DNA of 64,000 nt from Curtobacterium flaccumfaciens UCD-AKU (GTDB lineage Bacteria; Actinomycetota; Actinomycetes; Actinomycetales; Microbacteriaceae). The notes below the pieces were generated by a model that saw only the letters and a program-made list of their open reading frames with translations, searched no databases and was not told where the DNA came from. Positions 1 to 8,572 of the stretch are shown piece by piece. How positions within the stretch are numbered: the stretch's first letter is position 1; each line of letters begins with the position of its first letter. Made by a program: the position numbers and the translations under genes. Location of the stretch: positions 23,843 through 87,842 of the forward strand of contig NZ_KB714607.1 in NCBI RefSeq assembly GCF_000349565.1, in the 5' to 3' direction.

Positions 1-536
1 AGTTCGAGGACTTCGAGCCGGTGTCGCAGGTCGAGGTGGTTGGTGGGTTCGTCGAGGAGGACATGGTCGGCACCGTGAGCGATCGCGCGGGCGAGGCCGA
101 CCCGCTGGAGTTCGCCGCCGGAGAGTGCGGCCAGGGAGTCGCCGGCTCGGTGCGTCAGTGCGACCGCGTCGAGGGCTGCCGCCACACGCTCGTCGGGGTC
201 GACACCGTCGCCGCGGCCCGGGCCGACCTGGGCGAGGCCGCCGAGCGCGACCTCGTCCGCCACGGTGAGCGCCGGGTCCGGGTCGAGTCGCTGCGCCACG
301 CTCGCGACGCGTTGCGCGATCCACCGGCGTGACCGGTGCCGGACATCCTGTCCGTCGATCTCGACACGGCCTTCCTGGATGGGGACGGCTCGGAGGAGCG
401 CGCGGATCAGGGTGGTCTTGCCACTGCCGTTCGGGCCGACGATCCCGGTCACGGAGCCCGTCGGCGCATCCAGGTCGACGGTGTCCAGGAGCAGCCGCCG
501 TCCGGCGCGCACCGTCACCGCGTGTGCGCGGATCAC
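1..536 (-). CDS. ABC transporter ATP-binding protein, iron-chelate/cobalamin type (3' end beyond window)
   Basis: This is the ATPase subunit of the importer encoded by the next two genes; it would power uptake of a metal chelate at the inner face of the membrane. About 178 codons are visible. They contain Walker A GPNGSGKTT (residues 34-42), a Q-loop Gln82, the signature SGGELQR (139-145), Walker B ending LLDEP (160-164) and the D-loop NHLD (166-169). The start is GTG at 536, whose GTGA overlaps the stop of the binding protein gene, so the two are translationally coupled. The C-terminal end, with the switch His, lies off the left edge. The FecE/BtuD/HemV family is clear. The substrate is not. 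Confidence 0.9.
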   Translation of the reverse strand, partial: MIRAHAVTVRAGRRLLLDTVDLDAPTGSVTGIVGPNGSGKTTLIRALLRAVPIQEGRVEIDGQDVRHRSRRWIAQRVASVAQRLDPDPALTVADEVALGGLAQVGPGRGDGVDPDERVAAALDAVALTHRAGDSLAALSGGELQRVGLARAIAHGADHVLLDEPTNHLDLRHRLEVLE

Positions 537-1558
537 CGCAGTGCGTCGAGCTGCCGTGTGAGTTCAGCCGGGCCCGAGACCGACAGGGTCGAGGGCGGAT
601 CGGTGAACGGGAAGCGGAGTGCGACGATCCGGTGGTGGCGCACCGCGGAGAGGCCCGATGTACCCGGCGCCGTCAGGAAGCTGTCGATGGTGTCCTGCGC
701 CGTGCCGCTCGAGTAGAGCAGGACGATCGTCTGCGGGTCGCGGGAGATGATGTCCTCGACACCTGCATCGAAGACGCGCTCGTGCGAGTCGGCGTACACG
801 TTGCGCAGTCCGACCGCTCGGAACACCGGCGTCACCATGCTCGGACCGCCGTACGGCGAGAGGACGCTGCCGCCGGAGGACACGTAGAGGGCAGCGGCTG
901 TTCCTCTGTCCTTCGGGGACTGCGTCGCGAGCGTGGCACGGCCCGAATCGATCGCATCGGAGGCCAGCGCCGGTTCGCCGAGCACTGTGCCGAGTGTCCG
1001 CAGTTCGCTCCAGACACGGCCGAACGTCGCCGTCCGGCTCAGGTCGGGACCGGGGTTCGCGCAGTACGCCGACGGGGTGTAGAGCGGGATCCCGGCAGCC
1101 TGGAGCGCGTCTCGGTCGACGGCGTTCGCGGGTGCGATCACCAGGTCCGGCTTCGCGCCGAGCAAGCTCTCCTGGGACACGACGGAGCCGCCTGTCGACG
1201 TCTGCTTCGTCGAGAGGGCGTGGAGGTCTGCGAGCTCGCGGTAGGTCTGCTTCGTGTAGAGGTCCGGAGCCAGCGGTGCGGTGACACCGACGATCCGGTC
1301 CACGGCGTGGAGCGCTTCGAGGTTCGGGAGTTCGTCGTTGTTCACGAGCACGATGCGTCGCGGGGTCGCGGTGATCGTCACCTGGGATCCGCAGTTCTGG
1401 ATCGTGACGGGGAAGTGCGTGCCACCGCTCGAGCTCGTGCGCGGGTTCGGCTCGGTGGCTCCGGACGATGTCGTGCAGGCGCTCAGGCTGAGCACGGCGA
1501 CGGTCGCCAGCAGACCGATCGCTGCTGCGACCGTGGTGGACCGGGTTCGGGTTCTCAT
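533..1558 (-). CDS. ABC transporter substrate-binding lipoprotein (FecB/BtuF-like)
   Basis: This is the extracellular solute-binding component of the importer, anchored as a lipoprotein. The 341-aa product begins with a basic n-region, a hydrophobic core and the lipobox LSAC with Cys28. The mature part follows the class III binding-protein plan: an early TPRRIVLVNNDELPNLEAL-type strand, a PDLVIAPANAVDRDALQAAG segment, and a second lobe ending SGPAELTRQLDALR. ATG at 1558 is chosen because GGAAAG lies just upstream and the signal peptide starts there. The permease gene ends 43 nt before it. FecB-family proteins bind siderophores, heme or cobalamin. An F420-0 type transporter, which uses the same fold, cannot be excluded. 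Confidence 0.85.
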   Translation of the reverse strand: MRTRTRSTTVAAAIGLLATVAVLSLSACTTSSGATEPNPRTSSSGGTHFPVTIQNCGSQVTITATPRRIVLVNNDELPNLEALHAVDRIVGVTAPLAPDLYTKQTYRELADLHALSTKQTSTGGSVVSQESLLGAKPDLVIAPANAVDRDALQAAGIPLYTPSAYCANPGPDLSRTATFGRVWSELRTLGTVLGEPALASDAIDSGRATLATQSPKDRGTAAALYVSSGGSVLSPYGGPSMVTPVFRAVGLRNVYADSHERVFDAGVEDIISRDPQTIVLLYSSGTAQDTIDSFLTAPGTSGLSAVRHHRIVALRFPFTDPPSTLSVSGPAELTRQLDALR

Positions 1559-1601
1559 GTGGGGCTTTCCGGTGGGGTGCGATGGACCGTGGGGTGGAAG
1601 G

Positions 1602-2708
1602 TCAGGGGGCTGTTGCGGGGGCGGTGCGACGCAGGAGGACCAACAGGAAGGGCGCACCGAGCACCCCGGTTACGACCCCGACGGGGATCTCCTGGGGCGC
1701 GAACGCGATGCGGGCCACGGTGTCAGCGATGACGAGCAGGGACCCACCGAGCAACGCCGACACCGGGAGCACCGCTCGGTGTCGTCCGCCGACGAGTCGG
1801 CGTGCCAGGTGCGGCACGACGAGACCGATGAAACCGACGCCGCCGACAGCCGCGACGATGACGCCGACCATCGCGGACACTGCGACCATCAGGCCGAGTC
1901 GCGCGCGTTCCGGGTCGATGCCCGCTGACCGGGCGGAATCGTCTCCGGAAGCGAGCGCGTCGATGAAGGGTGCGATCACCACGAGCGCGACCAGTCCGAC
2001 ACCACCCGTGATCGCCGCGGCGGCCAGGGCGATCGGCTGCACCGACGTGAGCGAACCCAGGAGCCAGAACAAGACCGACCGGGCGGCCTCCGGAGAGTCG
2101 CTCCAGAAGACGAGGAAGCTCGTCGCCGCGTTCAGGGCGTACCCGACCGCCAAACCGGCGAGCACGAGCCGAAGCGGCCCCCGACGGCTCGCGGTCCCGG
2201 CCAAGGCCACAACCAGGAGAACGGCACCGATCGCGCCCGCGAGCGCCGCACCGGAGAACACCAACGCGCTCCCCGACCCGATGACGAGCACCACGAGGGC
2301 GACGCCGGTACTGGCGCCGGAGTTGATGCCGAGCAGGTACGGATCGGCGAGGCTGTTCCGGACGAGCGCCTGCAGGACAGCTCCGGCCACAGCCAGCACG
2401 GCGCCGGCGATGATCCCCATCACGACGCGGGGTGCCCGCGTGCCCCACACGATCTCATCCGCCGACGCAGACCAGTGGCCCGCGCGGGCCCCGCTGACGT
2501 GCTCGACCAGGATGCCGATGACGTGCGTCGGTGCGATCGGCACCGGACCGATCATCATCGCTGCGACGGCGACCAGGGCGAGCACCACGGCGAGCAACGC
2601 GATCCGCACGGCCGCACGTCGACGGGCTCGACGCATCAGGCACAGGACCGCATCGATCCTGCCCGACCGCGACGGCGCCGGGAGGACCGTCGAGAACCGA
2701 TCGGGCAT
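1602..2708 (-). CDS. FecCD-family ABC transporter permease
   Basis: This is the membrane channel of the importer, 368 aa. After a cytoplasmic Arg-rich N-terminus (to about residue 33) come multiple hydrophobic segments typical of the BtuC/FecCD family. Family-like stretches include ISRGPLRLVLAG-type and GVGFIGLVVPHLARRLVG (the conserved loop near the coupling helix), then a C-terminal PQEIPVGVVTGVLGAPFLLVLL block. A single permease gene implies a homodimer. It is the first gene of the operon: an AAGGAG ribosome site precedes the ATG at 2708, and a Fur-like palindrome sits 11 nt upstream of the start. This suggests that the whole operon is metal-repressed. Confidence 0.9.
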   Translation of the reverse strand: MPDRFSTVLPAPSRSGRIDAVLCLMRRARRRAAVRIALLAVVLALVAVAAMMIGPVPIAPTHVIGILVEHVSGARAGHWSASADEIVWGTRAPRVVMGIIAGAVLAVAGAVLQALVRNSLADPYLLGINSGASTGVALVVLVIGSGSALVFSGAALAGAIGAVLLVVALAGTASRRGPLRLVLAGLAVGYALNAATSFLVFWSDSPEAARSVLFWLLGSLTSVQPIALAAAAITGGVGLVALVVIAPFIDALASGDDSARSAGIDPERARLGLMVAVSAMVGVIVAAVGGVGFIGLVVPHLARRLVGGRHRAVLPVSALLGGSLLVIADTVARIAFAPQEIPVGVVTGVLGAPFLLVLLRRTAPATAP

Positions 2709-2718
2709 GCGACTCCTT

Positions 2719-2741
2719 AGTGATAACGAGTCTCATTACTA
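2719..2741. promoter_or_regulatory. Fur-family-like operator upstream of the ABC importer
   Basis: On the minus strand the core reads TAATGAGACTCGTTATCA (2721-2738). It differs at two positions from the classical Fur-type core TAATGAGAATCATTATCA and is an imperfect dyad. It lies between the permease ribosome site and upstream DNA, where a repressor would block transcription. It does not resemble the DtxR/IdeR box usual for actinobacterial iron control. Fur, Zur or a related regulator is possible; the metal cannot be told from the site. Confidence 0.55.
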
Positions 2742-3013
2742 GCAGGTCGGCCAGGGTCTCACCAAGTCCTCGACGGTGCCGACGGACGCCCTGCGGCCGC
2801 CCCCAGCACAACGTGCTGGGGCACACGCGGGCACCGACAGTGATGGCGGGTCCGAGAACTGATCGGGTCGGAACGATCCCTGGATGAGACAGCGGTCTTC
2901 CGGCCAGCGCAATGCGACTCGACTGAGCGAGAATCCCTCACTGCTCGACTCGCACCGACGGTCCGGTCGTCTCGTTGTTCCTTGCCCCGGCTCGCCGGGA
3001 CGAGGTCGATCCC
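2742..3013. other. Intergenic stretch with one small hairpin
   Basis: No convincing gene is seen between the importer operator and the tRNA terminator. The only structure is a perfect 9-bp inverted repeat with a 3-nt loop at 2801-2821 (CCCCAGCAC / GTGCTGGGG). The importer promoter must lie at the left part of this stretch, but no clear -35/-10 pair can be named. Confidence 0.6.
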
Positions 3014-3058
3014 AACGGAAGAAGCCCACCGAGATCCTCGGTGGGCTTCTTCCGTTGT
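3014..3058 (-). terminator. Strong hairpin after tRNA-Pro
   Basis: A perfect 21-bp inverted repeat with a 3-nt loop: arms at 3014-3034 and 3038-3058, core AAGCCCACCGAG / CTCGGTGGGCTT. It lies 16 nt beyond the tRNA 3' end and is probably the tRNA terminator. There is no clear T-run on either side, so direction rests on position. Confidence 0.75.
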
Positions 3059-3074
3059 GTCAGACACGTTTCGG

Positions 3075-3148
<74 letters not shown>

Positions 3149-3285
3149 CGAGTTCCGGAGAACCCAGGACCCCGGAGGATCCTCGCCCGCGTCCGACCGG
3201 AGCGCGAGCGACCGGTCCAGCATAGCGGACGTCAGCCCCCCTCCGTGCCACGGCGAGTCGCAGCAACGCGACCCGAACGACACGC

Positions 3286-3867
3286 TCAGCCCGGCCGCAC
3301 CACCTCACGCCGCGCCGCCAACCACGGCAACCCGAGCCCCACGAGCAACCCACCGGCCCCGTCTGCCGCCAGGTCCCCGATCGTGTCGTCGTACCCGACG
3401 AAGATCTTCGCGTCGACGAAGTTGTGCCCGAGCCACTCCCCCATCTCCCAGACCGCCCCGACCGCGAGTCCCGCACACAGCGCGAGCACCGCGACGACCA
3501 CCCGTCGCTCCCCGTGCGGGGCCGGCACAGCACGCAGGTCGGCACCGATGACGTACAGCACGGCCGCGAGCAGCCCGGTCAGCACGACGTGCATGAACTT
3601 GTCCCACAGGAAGACGGTCGTGTACCACTCGAGCACGCTCGACCACCCGGCGACGAGCACGAGCACGCACACCGCCAGGTCGAAGACGGGTCGCAGCCCG
3701 AGCATGCGCGGCACCACGACCCCGAGCAGCGCGAGCGCCATGACCGGGAACGCCGTCCCACCCCACCCGACACTCGCCACGACGACGCTCACGAGCGTCA
3801 GGGCGCGCACGACGTCGGCCACCAGGAACCGCGGCCGCAGGAAGGTCGACCCGAGCGCCCGGATCAC
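3286..3867 (-). CDS. YjdF/DUF2238-like integral membrane protein
   Basis: A small polytopic membrane protein of about 193 aa with six or so hydrophobic segments. Between them are conserved-looking polar motifs: LWDKFMHVVLTGLLAA, AVWEMGEWLGHN and DDTIGDLAADGAGG. Paired His/Glu/Asp residues in membrane segments (DK..MH, WE..E, DT..D) match the YjdF-type DUF2238 family, whose function is unknown. The GTG at 3867 is favoured because its GTGA overlaps the stop of the upstream gene. An in-frame start at 3915 would add 16 Arg-rich residues. The gene is coupled to the EEP enzyme gene before it; nothing more can be said about its role. Confidence 0.75.
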   Translation of the reverse strand: MIRALGSTFLRPRFLVADVVRALTLVSVVVASVGWGGTAFPVMALALLGVVVPRMLGLRPVFDLAVCVLVLVAGWSSVLEWYTTVFLWDKFMHVVLTGLLAAVLYVIGADLRAVPAPHGERRVVVAVLALCAGLAVGAVWEMGEWLGHNFVDAKIFVGYDDTIGDLAADGAGGLLVGLGLPWLAARREVVRPG

Positions 3868-4694
3868 GACGCCCACCGGACGACCGCGTGCACGGCGGCG
3901 TGGTCGGACGGCCACACGCCGCCCGGCCGCCGCACGTCGACCGCGACGCGGTCCACGGCCGCCCCAGTGGTCACGAGCACCCCGTCGATCCGCCGACCAC
4001 CAACGCGCGGACTCCCGTAGTGCGGGTACGTCCCGTACGGCTCACCCACCTGCCTGGAGGCCCGCCCCCAGCTGTCCTCGACCCCCGCCTCCGCCAGGGC
4101 TCGCCACGGTGCGGAACCGGCGGGGCTGTTCCAGTCGGCCATGACCACGGCGGGCAGGCCGCGCTGCCGGACGATCCGGCCGAGCAGTTCGGCGGAGCGG
4201 AGTCGGGCCCACGACGAGGCGACGTCGAGGTGGGTGGCGATCGCCAGGAACCGGACGCCGGTCGCGCGGTCGTCGACCACGGCTCCGACGGCGTGCCGAG
4301 GGAAGGACGTGGCCCACGACCGCGAGCCGGGGCGGTGGGGTCTGCGGGAGAGCGCCCAGGTGCGGCGCTCGACGACGTCGAGGCGGGAGCGGTCGAGGAA
4401 CAGGCCGACCTGTTCACCACCGCCGCGTGCTCCTCGCCCGGCCAGGACGGGCTCCCAACCCGACCCCAGGCCGGACGTCAGGTCGTCTGCCTGCGCGGGG
4501 AGGGCCTCCTGGACGGCGAGGACGGTGGGCGCTTCGGACGTGACGAGCGCGAGGACGGCGTCACGGCGGCGCTCCCAGGCGTCCGGGTGGGTCGACCGTC
4601 GCGGCACGCGGCGACGCACGTTGAGCGTCATGCAGTGCACCTCGGGCGACCGGACCGGTCCGATGAGCGGGCGGTCGTCGGGGTGGTGGGGCAT
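3864..4694 (-). CDS. Endonuclease/exonuclease/phosphatase (EEP) family protein
   Basis: A 276-aa EEP-fold phosphoesterase: TLNVRR near residue 23, the metal-binding Glu in AVQEA, the ATHLD strand, the catalytic ADWNS (Asp/Asn pair), RIDGVLV, and the terminal SDHAAV with the catalytic Asp-His. All canonical catalytic positions are present, so the protein should be active as a Mg-dependent hydrolase of nucleic acid, phospholipid or sugar phosphate. Substrate cannot be told. There is no signal peptide. It overlaps the downstream membrane protein gene by 4 nt and faces away from the lipoprotein gene at 4765. Its RASRQ stretch is encoded by one copy of a 12-mer that recurs in the window. Confidence 0.85.
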   Translation of the reverse strand: MPHHPDDRPLIGPVRSPEVHCMTLNVRRRVPRRSTHPDAWERRRDAVLALVTSEAPTVLAVQEALPAQADDLTSGLGSGWEPVLAGRGARGGGEQVGLFLDRSRLDVVERRTWALSRRPHRPGSRSWATSFPRHAVGAVVDDRATGVRFLAIATHLDVASSWARLRSAELLGRIVRQRGLPAVVMADWNSPAGSAPWRALAEAGVEDSWGRASRQVGEPYGTYPHYGSPRVGGRRIDGVLVTTGAAVDRVAVDVRRPGGVWPSDHAAVHAVVRWAS

Positions 4695-4764
4695 GCATCC
4701 CTTCTACGAGACGACACCCGTCGGATTCTCAGGGACCTCTCCGCCTGGCTCGTAGGGTGGCCCG

Positions 4765-6240
4765 ATGCGTTCTCGTTCCACCCCTCGTGTCCTCGTCGCG
4801 ATCGCCGTCTCCGGCCTGCTGCTCGGAGCCGCCGGGTGCACGTCGAGCGAACCGGACACGAGCCGCCCGACCCTGGCGAAGGCCTCCGCCGACACCGTCA
4901 CGGTGGCCGACGCTGCGGACGCCGCAGCGCGGTCGGTCCGGGTCAGCAAGGCGCTGTTCGCCAGCGCTCCGGGCGCGGTCGTCGCCCCGGCCGACGACGC
5001 CGACGGGATCCGCGACGCAGCGAAGACCGCGGCGAGCGCCCACGTCCCGGTGCTGCTGACGACCAAGAACAAGGACGCTGCCGTCGCCCGCGAGCTCGAC
5101 CGGCTCGGTGCCGGCTGGTACCAGGCCGAGGGCGACGTGTCGCTCGACACGGACATCGAACAGCGGCAGGCGCCGGACGGCGGTGACGCGCCGGAGTCGA
5201 CCGGGGCCTCCCGGCAGGCGACCGTGGTTGTGGCGGACACGCGTGCGGACGCTGCTGCCGTAGCAACCGCGAAGGCCGCCGGTGCGCGGGTCGTGACCAT
5301 GCCGAAGGGCGTGACCGACCCGGCTGCCGCACCCGACGTGGTGACGGCGCTGCACGAGCGGGCGAAGCACCCGACGGTCCTGGTCGGTGCGGCGTTCGAC
5401 GCCCTGCCGGACCCGGATTGGACGGTGCGGGCGGCCGAGGGCGGGTTCCAGCTGCGGAACGGCGGCCAGCGGCCGTTCGACGGGCACCGGTACGTCGCGC
5501 TGTACGGGGCCCCCGGGGCGCCGGCGCTGGGAGTGCTCGGCGAGCAGGGGCCGAAGCAGACCGTGCAGCGGGCCGAGCAGGTCGCGAAGCCGTACCGGGC
5601 CGAGTCCGACGAGCTGGTGACGCCCGCGATGGAGGTCATCGCGACCGTCGCCGCCGGGGACGCCGGCGCCGACGGCGACTACTCGACCGAACTGCCGGTC
5701 TCGACGCTCGAGCCCTACGTCGAGGCCGCCCACGATGCGGACATGCCGGTCATCATCGACCTGCAGCCCGGGCGGTCGGACTTCTTGTCGCAGGCGAAGA
5801 AGTACGAGTCGTTGCTGAAGCAGCCCGGTGTGTGGCTGGCGCTCGACCCGGAGTGGCGGCTCACGAAGGACCAGGTACCCCTGCAGCAGATCGGCAGCGT
5901 GTCGGCGTCCGAGGTGAACAAGGTCTCGTCGTGGCTGGCTGCGCTGGTCAAGCAGGAAGGGCTGCCGCCGAAGGCCCTGGTGCTGCACCAGTTCCGGCTG
6001 TCGATGATCCAGGACCGCTCAGCACTGCAGACCCACCCGGAGCTCGACATGCTCGTGCACGTCGACGGGCAGGGGTCGCAGCCGGACAAGCAGGCGACGT
6101 GGAAGGCGCTGCACCAGGGCGCGCCCGAGGGGCTGCACTGGGGCTGGAAGAACTTCACCGACGAGGACACGCCCATGCTGACGCCCGCGCAGACCATGCG
6201 GGACGTGCGGCCGACGCCGTCGCTGATCACGTACCAGTAG
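4765..6240 (+). CDS. Uncharacterised secreted lipoprotein, possibly two-domain with TIM-barrel-like C-terminus
   Basis: The 491-aa product has a lipoprotein signal with lipobox GAAGC (Cys25). The N-terminal half has alternating alpha/beta stretches of the kind seen in cell-wall-binding repeat 2 proteins (SAHVPVLLTTKN, LDRLGAGWYQ). The C-terminal half, from about residue 310, has barrel-like strands with acidic ends (MPVIIDLQPG, GVWLALDPEWRL, KALVLHQFRLSMI, LDMLVHVDGQGSQ). Similar architecture occurs in actinobacterial secreted proteins without assigned activity. The DPEW, HQF and HVDGQG motifs could form a hydrolase active site; this is inference. It is monocistronic, between a divergent EEP gene and recQ. 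No function is assigned. Confidence 0.7.
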   Translation: MRSRSTPRVLVAIAVSGLLLGAAGCTSSEPDTSRPTLAKASADTVTVADAADAAARSVRVSKALFASAPGAVVAPADDADGIRDAAKTAASAHVPVLLTTKNKDAAVARELDRLGAGWYQAEGDVSLDTDIEQRQAPDGGDAPESTGASRQATVVVADTRADAAAVATAKAAGARVVTMPKGVTDPAAAPDVVTALHERAKHPTVLVGAAFDALPDPDWTVRAAEGGFQLRNGGQRPFDGHRYVALYGAPGAPALGVLGEQGPKQTVQRAEQVAKPYRAESDELVTPAMEVIATVAAGDAGADGDYSTELPVSTLEPYVEAAHDADMPVIIDLQPGRSDFLSQAKKYESLLKQPGVWLALDPEWRLTKDQVPLQQIGSVSASEVNKVSSWLAALVKQEGLPPKALVLHQFRLSMIQDRSALQTHPELDMLVHVDGQGSQPDKQATWKALHQGAPEGLHWGWKNFTDEDTPMLTPAQTMRDVRPTPSLITYQ

Positions 6241-6316
6241 GGCCCGGTTGGTCCGGTTGTCCACAGCCGGGAGTCGCGACCCGCGTTTCGTCGGTCGGTG
6301 CTGACAGCATGGGGGC

Positions 6317-8473
6317 ATGTCTGGTCTTGGTGTCGGGTCCACTGCGTCGTCTTCTGTCTCCCCCTCTGCGGACATCGCCGCCGAGGCGCAGCAGGCGCTC
6401 GCTGCGCTCACGGGGCGCCCCGACGCGGTGTTCCACCCCGGCCAGCTCGAGGCGATCTCCGCGCTGGTGGAGCACCGGCAGCGTGCCCTCGTCGTCCAGC
6501 GCACCGGCTGGGGCAAGTCGGCGGTGTACTTCCTGGCGACGCTGCTGCTGCGCCGACGCGGGGGCGGCCCGACGGTCCTGGTGTCGCCGCTGCTCGCCCT
6601 GATGCGCGACCAGGTCGCCGCTGCCGCGCGGGCCGGGGTCCGTGCGGTGTCGATCAACTCCGCGAACGCGCACGAGTGGGGTGAGACCCAGGCTGCCCTC
6701 GCCCGTGACGAGGTCGACGTGCTCCTCGTCTCCCCCGAGCGCTTGAACAACCCGAAGTTCCGCGACGAGCAGATGCCGACCCTGATCGCCCGGATGGGCA
6801 TGCTCGTGGTCGACGAAGCGCACTGCATCTCGGACTGGGGCCACGACTTCCGGCCGGACTACCGGCGTCTGGCCGAGCTCATCCGGTCGCTCCCCCACGG
6901 CGTCCCCGTCCTGGCCACCACCGCGACGGCGAACGAGCGCGTGGTCGAGGACGTCGCCGAGCAGCTGACCGCCGGCCCGGCCGACCCGGTGTTCACGATC
7001 CGTGGGTCCCTGGCCCGCAAGTCCCTGCGCCTCGGCGTGCTGACGCTGCCCGATGCCCGGCAGCGGCTGGGGTGGCTCCTCGCCCACCTCGGCGACCTGC
7101 CCGGCAGCGGCATCATCTACACGCTCACGGTCTCGGCGGCCGAGGACATCGCCCGGCTGCTGCGCGACAACGGGTACGCCGTCCGCGCGTACACCGGGCG
7201 CACCGACACCGACGAGCGCGAGCAGCTCGAACAGCAACTCAAGGGCAACGAGCTGAAGGCCCTCGTCGCCACGAGTGCGCTCGGCATGGGGTTCGACAAG
7301 CCCGACCTGGGGTTCGTCGTGCACGTCGGCGCTCCGTCGTCGCCCGTCGCCTACTACCAGCAGATCGGTCGCGCGGGTCGTGCGACCGACAACGCCGACG
7401 TCCTGCTCCTGCCCGGGCGCGAGGACCGCGAGATCTGGCAGTACTTCGCCAGTGCCTCGATGCCGACCGAAGCCCGTGCCGCCGCCGTGCTGGGCGCCCT
7501 GTCGACCGACACCGCGATGTCCACCGTGGCGCTCGAGGGCCTGGTCGACATCAAGCGCTCCACCCTCGAACTCCTGCTCAAGGTGCTCGACGTCGACGGC
7601 GCCGTCCGACGCGTCACCGGCGGCTGGGTGTCGACCGGACAGCCGTGGGAGTACGACGCACCCCGGTACGAACGCGTCGCCGCGGCCCGTGCTGCCGAGG
7701 CCGCGTCGATGCTCGACTACGAGTCCACCTCGGCCTGCCGCATGCAGCTGCTGCAGCAGGACCTCGACGACCCCTCGGCCGAGCCCTGCGGCCGATGCGA
7801 CAACTGCGCCGGGGCGTGGTTCCCGACCGCCGTGTCCGACACCGACTCGTCCGGGGCGGCGGCCGCGCTCGACAAGGTCGGCGTCGAGATCGCCCCGCGT
7901 GCCCAGTGGCCCTCGGGGATGTCGTCGCTCGGTGTCTCGGTGCGGGGCAAGATCGGTCCAGACGAGCTCGTGCAGCCCGGCCGTGCGGTGGCGCGTCTGA
8001 CCGACCTCGGCTGGGGTGGTCCCCTGCGTGCACTGTTCGCGCCGTCCACCCCTGATGCACCGATCTCGCGCGAGCTCGTCGACGGCTGCGTCCGGGCGCT
8101 CAAGGACTGGCCGTGGGAGACCCGGCCGACCGGCGTCGTGGCGATGTCCTCGCGGTCACGGCCCGAGCTGGTGGGGTCCCTCGCCCAGGCGCTGTCCACG
8201 ATCGGGCGGCTGCAGTTCCTCGGCACGCTCGGCCGTGCCGGCGGGACCCCTCGCGGCGACGGTGCGACGAACAGCGCCTACCGGTTGTCCGGCGTGTGGG
8301 ACACCTTCGTGGTCGATCCGTCGCTCGCCGCCGCCCTGCAGTCGCACGAGGGCCCGGTGCTGCTCGTGGACGACCTGGTCGACAGCCGGTGGACGATGAC
8401 CGTCGCCGGCCGGGAGCTCCGGCGCGCCGGGGCCTCCGCCGTGCTCCCGTTCGCCCTGGCCACGGTGGCGTAG
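6317..8473 (+). CDS. recQ: RecQ-family ATP-dependent DNA helicase with C-terminal phosphoribosyltransferase-like domain
   Basis: This is a 3'-5' SF2 DNA helicase of 718 aa. Visible motifs are a Q-motif-like FHPGQLEAI (39-47), Walker A QRTGWGKS (61-68), DEAH (167-170), TATA, ALGMGFDKPD and QQIGRAGR. A zinc-binding Cys set follows around CGRCDNC in the RQC region. Past the usual end of RecQ it carries about 130 residues that resemble a type I phosphoribosyltransferase: RPTGVVAMSSRSRPEL, then VLLVDDLVDSRWT (681-693), a near-canonical PRPP-binding loop. The fold fits ComF-like enzymes; whether it is catalytic is unknown. Long palindromic hairpin downstream; no LexA box seen upstream. Confidence 0.93.
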   Translation: MSGLGVGSTASSSVSPSADIAAEAQQALAALTGRPDAVFHPGQLEAISALVEHRQRALVVQRTGWGKSAVYFLATLLLRRRGGGPTVLVSPLLALMRDQVAAAARAGVRAVSINSANAHEWGETQAALARDEVDVLLVSPERLNNPKFRDEQMPTLIARMGMLVVDEAHCISDWGHDFRPDYRRLAELIRSLPHGVPVLATTATANERVVEDVAEQLTAGPADPVFTIRGSLARKSLRLGVLTLPDARQRLGWLLAHLGDLPGSGIIYTLTVSAAEDIARLLRDNGYAVRAYTGRTDTDEREQLEQQLKGNELKALVATSALGMGFDKPDLGFVVHVGAPSSPVAYYQQIGRAGRATDNADVLLLPGREDREIWQYFASASMPTEARAAAVLGALSTDTAMSTVALEGLVDIKRSTLELLLKVLDVDGAVRRVTGGWVSTGQPWEYDAPRYERVAAARAAEAASMLDYESTSACRMQLLQQDLDDPSAEPCGRCDNCAGAWFPTAVSDTDSSGAAAALDKVGVEIAPRAQWPSGMSSLGVSVRGKIGPDELVQPGRAVARLTDLGWGGPLRALFAPSTPDAPISRELVDGCVRALKDWPWETRPTGVVAMSSRSRPELVGSLAQALSTIGRLQFLGTLGRAGGTPRGDGATNSAYRLSGVWDTFVVDPSLAAALQSHEGPVLLVDDLVDSRWTMTVAGRELRRAGASAVLPFALATVA

Positions 8474-8488
8474 CCCCCGCACCTGTTT

Positions 8489-8528
8489 TGCGACAGTCCA
8501 CGTGTCGATCGACCCGTGGGTTGTCGCA
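8489..8528 (+). terminator. 40-nt near-perfect palindrome after recQ
   Basis: Starting 16 nt after the recQ stop, 17 of 20 positions pair: outer arms TGCGACA/TGTCGCA, middle CCACG/CGTGG, centre GTCGATCGAC. It probably ends recQ transcription. A T-tract is absent. Confidence 0.65.
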
Positions 8529-8572
8529 CACCTGGTCCGGCATCCACCGGAAACCGCTCCGGCGCGCAGCGG

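Noticed and set aside
533..2708. F420-0 transporter identity for the ABC importer
   Set aside because: Same protein fold, but no F420 synthesis gene is visible and a Fur-like operator fits a metal-chelate importer better. Kept only as an alternative.
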